DNA from: Flavobacteriaceae bacterium UBA2540
GTDB taxonomy: Bacteria; Bacteroidota; Bacteroidia; Flavobacteriales; Flavobacteriaceae
Length of the DNA: 10,897 nucleotides
Assembly: GCA_002340765.1 (NCBI GenBank)
Contig: DDMS01000058.1
Span: forward strand, 295 to 11,191
Direction of reading: 5' to 3'
Within the stretch, counting starts at the first letter, position 1; each line of letters begins with the position of its first letter. Of this stretch, positions 1 to 5,170 are shown piece by piece. The notes under the pieces were generated by a model that ran no database searches, was not told the origin of the DNA, and saw only the letters and a program-made list of their open reading frames with translations. A program made the position numbers and the translations under genes.

Positions 1-2
1 CC

Positions 3-641
3 TTTGCAGCAAACAAACTCCAAGCAATTCGCGCATATGGAGCTGAATTGGTATTAGTAGAAAGTTCTGATGGAAAGTTAAATCCAGAGCTGTTTAAAAA
101 CTTAAAAGAAAAAGTGCAAGAAATAGCTGCACAAGATGGAAACTACTACTTTGATCAATTTGGCTCCCAAGATGCTAGGTCAAGCTATGCGGCGATTGGT
201 GTGGAGATTGTTGAGCAAATACAGGGCAAAGTTGATGCATACTGCGCCGCGGTAGGAACTGGCGGCAGCCTTATGGGTGTGATTGATGGTTTTGAATCTA
301 AAGGAATGACCCCTGATTTCTATGCATTGGAACCTACGCAATCACCGATGCTTAGCACGAGAAAAGGCGGCAGCCACGCAGTAGATGGCATTGCCTTAGG
401 TTTCGTTCCCCCTTTCTTGGAGATGGAGCGGATTAAAGAAGTTCGCACAATTGATCAAGAAGAGGGTTTTCAGATGTGTCGTAGGCTTGCACAAGAAGAA
501 GGGATTTTAGCTGGTGGTTCAACGGGACTAAATGTTGTTGCAGCACTGGCCCTTGCAAAAGAGTTAGGTCCTGGCAAGCGCGTGGTCACTATTGGCTGTG
601 ACAATGGAATCAAATACTTAGGTGGGCATATTTTTAAATGA
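3..641 (+). CDS. PLP-dependent cysteine synthase family protein (C-terminal part, 5' end outside window)
   Basis: This is the C-terminal ~212 residues of a fold-type II PLP enzyme of the cysteine synthase / cystathionine beta-synthase family, which typically makes cysteine from O-acetylserine and sulfide in the cytoplasm. The frame is open from base 3 without a start, so the TTG at 48 is internal. The visible part begins with the family segment K-L-Q-A-I-R-A-Y-G-A-E-L-V. It contains the PLP-phosphate loop VGTGGS (about 243-275), an EEGILAGGSTG stretch (about 496-530), and a C-terminus (CDNGIKYL) matching the family's usual DSG-x-KYLS ending. The PLP-binding lysine and the SGNTG-type substrate loop would lie left of the window and cannot be checked. 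Family members are about 300-330 residues, so roughly 100 are missing. GC is high compared with the rest of the window (hand counts of 55% for 241-300 and 58% for 541-600), with codons such as CGC, CGG and GCG, which suggests transfer. An attC-like element follows its stop. CysK, CysM or a relative cannot be distinguished. Confidence 0.9.
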   Translation, partial: FAANKLQAIRAYGAELVLVESSDGKLNPELFKNLKEKVQEIAAQDGNYYFDQFGSQDARSSYAAIGVEIVEQIQGKVDAYCAAVGTGGSLMGVIDGFESKGMTPDFYALEPTQSPMLSTRKGGSHAVDGIALGFVPPFLEMERIKEVRTIDQEEGFQMCRRLAQEEGILAGGSTGLNVVAALALAKELGPGKRVVTIGCDNGIKYLGGHIFK

Positions 642-723
642 CAGAATTTAAATGATGTGAAATTATCAAAAACCACCCTATAACAGCACCTACCCAAAAG
701 GCGGGTTTTCGTGTTCCAAAGAC

Positions 724-734
724 AGTTTTGTGGT
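724..734 (+). repeat. 11-bp direct repeat, copy 1 (AGTTTTGTGGT)
   Basis: This is identical to the copy at 765-775, with starts 41 bp apart. The two copies flank the central palindrome in the same orientation, so they do not contribute to the hairpin. Direct copies inside an otherwise inverted structure suggest a conserved sequence element rather than simple pairing. Confidence 0.75.
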
Positions 735-739
735 TAATC

Positions 740-755
740 ATCCGCCGCGGCGGAT
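740..755. repeat. 16-bp perfect GC-rich palindrome at the centre of the attC-like element
   Basis: ATCCGCCGCGGCGGAT reads the same on both strands and is almost all G and C in its core, in a window that is otherwise AT-rich. It lies near the midpoint of 676-815 and would form the tip of the folded single strand, corresponding to the variable terminal structure of attC sites. Confidence 0.8.
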
Positions 756-764
756 TTCAAATCA

Positions 765-775
765 AGTTTTGTGGT
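765..775 (+). repeat. 11-bp direct repeat, copy 2 (AGTTTTGTGGT)
   Basis: This is the second exact copy of the 724-734 sequence, on the right side of the central palindrome of the attC-like element. Confidence 0.75.
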
Positions 776-815
776 AAAAGTCCCGCCCTTCGGGTAGCTG
801 CAAAACGTTATAGGG

Positions 816-957
816 CAAGTTTATCAGAGAGAATATTTGTATTTTAATTATAAATTATTTCATTCATCAAATAATAAGTGGAGACCAGAACCCACTTTAA
901 AAAACGGGGCACATCCGAAAAGCCATATAAGCAGGAAAGAAGTTAAAATCTAAACAA
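816..957 (+). other. Non-coding leader of the cupin gene
   Basis: This AT-rich stretch lies between the attC-like element and the cupin start. It holds one small inverted repeat, AAGTGG (876-881) and CCACTT (892-897), around a 10-base loop, followed by a short A-rich run. No clear TAnnTTTG promoter element is seen. A purine-rich AGGAAAG lies about 20 bases before the ATG, too far for a normal Shine-Dalgarno. Confidence 0.4.
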
Positions 958-1374
958 ATGAAAAAGCTATTTATCCTATTCTGTTTCTCTCAGATCTGTA
1001 TAATTGGGTGTAAGTCAAATAAAATAAATGACATTGAAGTAACCACACTGGTCAAAACAACTGAGAGTTGGAATGGTAAACAACTTCCAAAATATCCTGA
1101 CGGTAATCCTGAAATAACCATTTTAAAAATAATTATTCCTCCAAAAACAAAATTGCCTTTGCATAAACATCCGAATATTAATGCTGGAATTTTACTAAAA
1201 GGCGAATTAACCGTAATTAGTGAGGCAAATGATACACTTTATCTAAAAGCTGGCGAACCAATCGTAGAATTAGTAAACACCTGGCATTTTGGACGAAATG
1301 ACGGAACTGGACCAGTGGAAATAATTGTTTTCTATGCGGGAATTCAAGGAACTCCAATCACTATATTGGAATAA
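958..1374 (+). CDS. Small cupin-domain lipoprotein
   Basis: This is a 138-residue single-domain cupin with a lipoprotein signal. The N-terminus has two lysines, a hydrophobic stretch and a lipobox I-I-G-C with Cys18 as the lipidation site, so the protein is probably membrane-anchored in the envelope. Cupin motif 1 is present with exact spacing: His69, His71 and Gly82, but the usual glutamate is Asn75. In motif 2, Gly99, His110 and Asn114 are at the expected spacing, while the usual P-x-G is Leu105-Val106-Asn107. A metal site made of His69, His71 and His110 is therefore possible but lacks its acidic ligand. Cupins of this size bind or process small molecules; the substrate is unknown. The gene stands alone, 142 bp after the attC-like element, and could be a cassette or a gene next to one. 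The ATG is chosen because it gives the intact signal sequence. Confidence 0.85.
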   Translation: MKKLFILFCFSQICIIGCKSNKINDIEVTTLVKTTESWNGKQLPKYPDGNPEITILKIIIPPKTKLPLHKHPNINAGILLKGELTVISEANDTLYLKAGEPIVELVNTWHFGRNDGTGPVEIIVFYAGIQGTPITILE

Positions 1375-1377
1375 AAA

Positions 1378-1414
1378 AACTAGCTAAAACACTGCTTATA
1401 ATTTATTGCTAGTT
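1378..1414 (+). terminator. Weak hairpin after the cupin gene (possible terminator)
   Basis: AACTAGC (1378-1384) and GCTAGTT (1408-1414) are perfect 7-bp arms around a 23-base loop, starting just after the stop codon. There is no clean U-run, so termination is uncertain. The rest of the gap to 1559 is plain AT-rich sequence with only a near-match to a -7 element (TAAATTTA, 1516-1523). Confidence 0.25.
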
Positions 1415-1559
1415 CTATAGACTACAATTTTTACAACATTGAGATTTTTTTATTATTCCTACATTGTTCCCGCTTTTATAATTTTATTAAAAGATTATTT
1501 TTATCCTTAGAAAGATAAATTTACTTTTATGTCTTTAAATTGCAACAAAACTATCCAAA

Positions 1560-2645
1560 TTGAAAAAAATTATAATTTCAGTTACGAACGATTTAATCAC
1601 GGATCAACGTCTTGAAAAAGTGTGCAATACCTTATTTCAAAATGGATTTACTATTTTATTGATTGGCAGAAAATTGAAAAATAGTGAACCAATCAAGAGA
1701 AACTACCAAACAAAAAGATTTAAACTACTTTTTAATAATGGCTTTCTTTTTTATGCTGAATATAATTTTAGGTTATTTTTTTATCTGCTTTTCATAAAAA
1801 AAGATATTTTGTTAGCCAATGATTTGGATACGCTTATGGCAAATTACTTAATAAGTAAATTGCAAAGAAAAAAAATCGTACTTGATTGCCACGAACTTTT
1901 TCCAGAAATTCCTGAGTTGGTTCATCGTAAAAGAGTTAAAAATTTTTGGCTTTTTCTTGAAAAAATGTTAGTGCCAAAAATCGAAAAAAAATATACTGTT
2001 TGCGATAGTATTGCCAATTATTATCTAGAAAAATATCAAACATATTTTGAAGTTTTCAAAAATTTGCCTTACAAAAAAGAGATAGAAAAAGGCTCTTTTC
2101 CTTTTGACACAAAAGACAAAAAAATCATTCTTTATCAAGGAGCAATCAATATTGGACGTGGATTAGAAATGCTTATTGAAACCATGAAATATCTTGATAA
2201 TCATTTATTTATCATAATTGGCTATGGAGATATTTTTCTTAAATTAAAAGAAAAAGTTAGTACTGAAAAACTTGAAGATAGAGTTTTTTTTCTTGGAAAA
2301 ATGGCGCCTGAATCACTTCATAAAATCACACCTTTAGCAGATTTAGGAATCAGTTTAGAAGAAGATTTAGGACTGAATTATAGATTTGCATTGCCCAATA
2401 AAATTTTTGATTACATTCAAGCAGAAATTCCAATTTTAATATCGGATTTACCTGAAATGAAAAAGGTTGTTTTGGAATATAAAGTTGGCGAAATTGTAAC
2501 AAATAGAAATCCTAAAGAAATTGGAATTCAAATTGAAATGCTATTAGAAAAAGATTTTTCTAATCAATTAAAAATAGCTAAAAAGGAACTTGTTTGGGAA
2601 AATCAAGAAGAAAATATTTTAAACTTTTTCAATAAAATTGATTAA
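1560..2645 (+). CDS. Glycosyltransferase, GT-B fold, GT4-like
   Basis: This 361-residue protein is probably a cytoplasmic or membrane-associated sugar transferase for a surface polysaccharide or glycolipid. The N-terminal Rossmann half begins SVTNDLITDQRLEKV (7-21), followed by LLANDLDTL (84-92) and LDCHELFPEIPEL (108-120), features shared by a Flavobacteriia glycosyltransferase family I recognise. The C-terminal half has the strand LYQGAINIGRGLEML (191-205) and the donor-binding region around GISLEEDLGLNYRFALPNKI (263-282), then the Q-A-E-I-P strand. It starts at UUG: no ATG lies before residue 93, and only this start keeps the first Rossmann strand (KKIIISV). No signal peptide is seen; the hydrophobic stretch at about 69-79 is short. 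Its stop overlaps the stop of the convergent oxygenase gene by four bases. The acceptor and donor sugars are unknown. Confidence 0.88.
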   Translation: MKKIIISVTNDLITDQRLEKVCNTLFQNGFTILLIGRKLKNSEPIKRNYQTKRFKLLFNNGFLFYAEYNFRLFFYLLFIKKDILLANDLDTLMANYLISKLQRKKIVLDCHELFPEIPELVHRKRVKNFWLFLEKMLVPKIEKKYTVCDSIANYYLEKYQTYFEVFKNLPYKKEIEKGSFPFDTKDKKIILYQGAINIGRGLEMLIETMKYLDNHLFIIIGYGDIFLKLKEKVSTEKLEDRVFFLGKMAPESLHKITPLADLGISLEEDLGLNYRFALPNKIFDYIQAEIPILISDLPEMKKVVLEYKVGEIVTNRNPKEIGIQIEMLLEKDFSNQLKIAKKELVWENQEENILNFFNKID

Positions 2646-3457
2646 CTTTTTTTGTATTGATGTGGATTTTCTCTAATTCCTTTTTTGAATAATTTTCTTA
2701 AACTTTTACGTAAATTATTATCAATTTGAAGTAAAAAATCTATTAATCTTTCTTTTGGCCTCCCTCTAAAAGTAGTCACGTGAAATTGATCTGAATTTAA
2801 AACCGGAAAATCAGAAAAATAATAATTTGAAACACAACATCTTACTTCATTTTTCAAAACTTTACTTACAGAGTGCCATGATTTTTGATGAGTTGTCATA
2901 ACAACCAATCTATTAAATTTACTAACAATTATCAATGGTTTATCAGAGAGGCCTTTTGGCCAAAGTTCAAGATTTCCACCATTATCAAGATTCCAATTAG
3001 GAGTAACATAATACAATAAATTTAGAACTCTCCAATTATTTAAATTCTTATCATGTGAATTGTCTAAATGTGGGTTTAAAAAATTATCCTTTTCCATCAA
3101 TGACAATCCACCAGCATATAAAGATTCATCAGCATAAACAGATTTTAAACCACAAATTTCAGCGATAAGCTCAATAATTTTTTCGTCCTGAAATGCATAA
3201 ATAACCTCTTCTAAAAGGTTATCATATTTATTCATTTGATAAGCCGTATATTTAAATTCTCTGAGATTTTTTTTCTTAACTGCTTCAGTAATTTTTGGAA
3301 ATTTCTCAAAAATTCTATTAGCTAATTCCAATGGAAAAACTTCATCAATATAAAAATAACCTATTTTATCTTTAGATAAATTATATTGATTTTGAATGTT
3401 TTTCGTATTATCAATGATGCTTTTATAAAGTAAATCTCTTATTTCTTTTCTATCCAT
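2642..3457 (-). CDS. 2-oxoglutarate/Fe(II)-dependent oxygenase (prolyl 4-hydroxylase-like superfamily)
   Basis: This is a predicted 271-residue oxygenase that would use Fe(II), O2 and 2-oxoglutarate to hydroxylate a substrate. The iron site is readable: His130 and Asp132 in the motif P-H-L-D-N-S-H-D, the distal His195 in S-W-H-S, and Arg206 as the likely 2-oxoglutarate anchor. The core block LNLLYYVTPNW plus GGNLELW (about 145-166) is typical of bacterial members found in polysaccharide gene clusters. I place the start at the ATG at 3457, not at 3499: homologues as I recall them begin near this methionine (M-D-R-K-E-I), and the overlap with the upstream gene falls from 61 to 19 bases. It is the last gene of the ftsE operon. 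A glycan or glycan-linked substrate is inferred from the neighbouring glycosyltransferases. No signal peptide is seen, so it should be cytoplasmic. Confidence 0.87.
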   Translation of the reverse strand: MDRKEIRDLLYKSIIDNTKNIQNQYNLSKDKIGYFYIDEVFPLELANRIFEKFPKITEAVKKKNLREFKYTAYQMNKYDNLLEEVIYAFQDEKIIELIAEICGLKSVYADESLYAGGLSLMEKDNFLNPHLDNSHDKNLNNWRVLNLLYYVTPNWNLDNGGNLELWPKGLSDKPLIIVSKFNRLVVMTTHQKSWHSVSKVLKNEVRCCVSNYYFSDFPVLNSDQFHVTTFRGRPKERLIDFLLQIDNNLRKSLRKLFKKGIRENPHQYKKS

Positions 3458-4329
3458 TTTATTGTTTTTAAATAGCTTAAATAACTTAATTTCATACAAT
3501 TTAAATAAAAAACTGATGATTTTTTGATACTTAATTCCTCAAAGAAAATGTGAAATTTTCCAATAATAAAAGTCATTTTTATTTTATCAATAATATCAAT
3601 AACTTTTAAGAGTAGAATATTGTTTTTGTGTATTAAATTATTTTTTTCAATGAATATTAGATTTTCCATTGCTTTTTTTGTTTTTGATACAAAAACATCA
3701 TTCGTATCCAATCCTAAATGAAAAACCTCATTTTCTATATGCATAATTTCAACACCTTTTTTTTTCAAATTAAATGAAAACAAAAAATCTTCTCTCCCGT
3801 ATTGTAATAATTTCTCGTCAAATTTTAACAATTCGAAAATATCTTTTCTTATAAAAAAATTTGAAGTAAAAAAGTACTTTTCAGCATTCAAATTTCTTTT
3901 CTGAACAGAAACTTCTTCATAAATTTTTCCAAATTTATAGCGTAGCAATCTTTTATTATGTTCCGAATTTTTATAAGTAATTCCTCCACAAAAAATAACA
4001 TTATCTTGTTGCGCGCACAATAAATAATTATAAATAAAATTCTTTCTTGCTGGAAAAACGTCCGAGTCTAAAAAAAGTAACCAATCAAATGTAGCTTTTT
4101 GGGCTAATAAATTTCTGATTGCACTTCTTCCAATATTTTTTTTTAAACTATCGAAACTTGAGAAAGAAAGTGAGTTAATTTGATTATTATTTTTATTTAT
4201 TTCAGATTGAGATCCATCATCTAAACATATAATTTCAAAAGATATTCTTGCTTCAACCAACTGTTTATGAATTTCTTCTACTAATGAAAAGGCATTATAA
4301 TTATATGTTGGTATGAGAACTGAAATCAT
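3439..4329 (-). CDS. Glycosyltransferase family 2 (GT-A fold)
   Basis: This 296-residue protein transfers a sugar from a nucleotide donor in the cytoplasm, probably to a surface-glycan intermediate. The GT-A features are clear: IPTYN at 6-10, DDGS at 37-40, GRSAIRN at 67-73, the metal-binding DSD at 88-90, and GREDF at 178-182, the usual catalytic-base region (ED). The C-terminal ~70 residues are basic, with hydrophobic segments that may sit on the membrane, but no definite transmembrane helix is evident. The start codon overlaps the stop of ftsE in an ATGA arrangement (4326-4329), and its own end overlaps the oxygenase gene, so the three are probably translated together. GC is very low (hand counts of 15% for 3541-3600 and 18% for 4141-4200), below the neighbouring ftsE. 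Donor and acceptor cannot be told. Confidence 0.9.
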   Translation of the reverse strand: MISVLIPTYNYNAFSLVEEIHKQLVEARISFEIICLDDGSQSEINKNNNQINSLSFSSFDSLKKNIGRSAIRNLLAQKATFDWLLFLDSDVFPARKNFIYNYLLCAQQDNVIFCGGITYKNSEHNKRLLRYKFGKIYEEVSVQKRNLNAEKYFFTSNFFIRKDIFELLKFDEKLLQYGREDFLFSFNLKKKGVEIMHIENEVFHLGLDTNDVFVSKTKKAMENLIFIEKNNLIHKNNILLLKVIDIIDKIKMTFIIGKFHIFFEELSIKKSSVFYLNCMKLSYLSYLKTIKWIEKK

Positions 4330-5015
4330 AAGATTACTGCTTGTTGCACCACCTCAAAAACCTCTCCTGCTTCAACTTTTAATGTTCTGTGTTTAAATTT
4401 TACAATCAATTGATAATCATGGGTTGCCATTAAAATGGTTTTGCCTGATTGATGAATTTTATTTAATAATTCCATTACTTCAAGAGAAGTTTTTGGGTCT
4501 AAATTTCCTGTTGGCTCATCTGCTAAAATCAATTCAGGATCGTTTAATAATGCTCTTGCAATCGCAACTCGTTGTTGTTCTCCTCCAGAAAGTTCGTGCA
4601 CTTTTTTAGTGATGAGCGATTTCATACCCACTTTTTCTAAAACTTCTTCGATTTTTTGGTTGATTCCCTCTTTATTTTTCCAACCTGTAGCTTTTAAAAC
4701 AAACTCTAAATTTGCAAAAACTGTTCTATCAGTCAATAATTTAAAATCTTGAAAAACGATACCAATTTTTCTTCTTAAAAAAGGAATTTCTCTTTCTTTT
4801 AAGTTTACCAAATCAAAGCCAACAACAGATCCTGTTCCTTTTTGTAAAGTCAAATCACCATACAAAGTCTTCATCAAACTACTTTTTCCACTTCCGGTTT
4901 TTCCTATGATATAGTAAAAATCACCTTTGTTGATTGACAAATTTAGGCTCGATAAAACAAGGGTTTCACCCTGAAAGATTTCAGCATTTTCTAAATGTAA
5001 AACTGGATTTTCCAT
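4326..5015 (-). CDS. ftsE: Cell-division ABC transporter ATP-binding protein FtsE
   Basis: This is a 229-residue ABC ATPase of the FtsE / LolD-like class. With the membrane protein FtsX, FtsE regulates peptidoglycan hydrolases at the division site. All ATPase motifs are intact: Walker A GKTGSGKS (38-45), Q-loop Gln89 in VFQDFKLL, signature LSGGEQQ (142-148), Walker B LILADE (162-167) and H-loop His199. The segment V-F-Q-D-F-K-L-L followed by R-T-V-F-A-N is typical of FtsE. The length is normal. No ftsX is adjacent, so the partner would have to be encoded elsewhere. It heads a minus-strand operon with the GT2 and oxygenase genes, and a -7-like element lies 19 bases before its ATG. LolD, MacB-type and other ABC ATPases of the same subgroup are the alternatives, judged less likely on motif detail. 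Confidence 0.88.
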   Translation of the reverse strand: MENPVLHLENAEIFQGETLVLSSLNLSINKGDFYYIIGKTGSGKSSLMKTLYGDLTLQKGTGSVVGFDLVNLKEREIPFLRRKIGIVFQDFKLLTDRTVFANLEFVLKATGWKNKEGINQKIEEVLEKVGMKSLITKKVHELSGGEQQRVAIARALLNDPELILADEPTGNLDPKTSLEVMELLNKIHQSGKTILMATHDYQLIVKFKHRTLKVEAGEVFEVVQQAVIL

Positions 5016-5033
5016 AAAAAATAGTTATTTGTA

Positions 5034-5041
5034 CAAACTTA
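5034..5041 (-). promoter_or_regulatory. Probable ftsE -7 promoter element (TAAGTTTG)
   Basis: Read on the minus strand this is TAAGTTTG, an exact match to the Bacteroidota -7 consensus TAnnTTTG, 18 bases before the ftsE start. The expected TTTG at -33 is not obvious, so the call rests on one element and its position. Confidence 0.45.
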
Positions 5042-5082
5042 TAAGTTTTATTGATTTTACGCTAAAAAATCATAACAATTCT

Positions 5083-5090
5083 TACATTTG
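5083..5090 (+). promoter_or_regulatory. Probable -7 promoter element of the TPR/barrel operon (TACATTTG)
   Basis: TACATTTG matches TAnnTTTG exactly and lies 80 bases before the TPR gene start, implying a leader of roughly 70 bases. No good TTTG is seen at the -33 spacing. It faces away from the ftsE element in the same 155-bp gap, consistent with divergent promoters. Confidence 0.45.
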
Positions 5091-5170
5091 AAGTATTTAA
5101 ATTTAAAAAAAATATTTAACCCCAACAAACTCAAATTTTATTCGTTATAAATACAACTAAAATTAATTGT

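Larger units (their letters stand above)
676..815 (+). mobile_element. attC-like imperfect inverted repeat (possible integron cassette recombination site)
   Basis: The ends are perfect complements: CCCTATAAC at 676-684 and GTTATAGGG at 807-815. Inside them, bases 686-705 pair with 782-801 at 17 of 20 positions, giving a long imperfect hairpin. One base separates the blocks on the left and five (AAAAC) on the right. Known attC sites have outer R boxes (RYYYAAC / GTTRRRY), inner L boxes, unpaired spacers and total lengths up to about 140 bp, and sit just after a cassette gene. This element starts 34 bp after the stop of the preceding gene, as expected. Departures: GTTATAG fits GTTRRRY only partly, and the 1/5 spacer asymmetry is not canonical. 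I recall similar TTTTGTGGT-containing elements between single genes in other Bacteroidota, but this is memory, not a search. A dispersed non-integron repeat is the main alternative. Confidence 0.6.

Noticed and set aside
48..50. TTG as the start of the cysteine synthase-family gene
   Set aside because: The same frame is open to the window edge and the residues before it (A-N-K-L-Q-A-I-R-A-Y-G-A-E) match the family, so the TTG is internal.
470..697. Minus-strand open frame across the end of the cysteine synthase gene
   Set aside because: It is antisense to a well-supported gene and runs into the inverted repeat, with no recognisable protein features.
676..815. CRISPR repeat or rho-independent terminator as explanation of the inverted repeat
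   Set aside because: There is only one unit with no spaced repeats, and the structure is far longer than a terminator hairpin and lacks a U-run.
876..897. Second attC-like element or riboswitch before the cupin gene
   Set aside because: Only a 6-bp stem with a 10-base loop is present, with no R or L boxes and no recognisable aptamer core.
3458..3499. Fourteen-residue N-terminal extension of the oxygenase from an ATG at 3499
   Set aside because: It would overlap the GT2 gene by 61 bases and adds a lysine-rich segment not typical of the family; the ATG at 3457 fits better.
4424..4609. Plus-strand open frame inside ftsE
   Set aside because: It is antisense to conserved ABC ATPase motifs and has no independent support.
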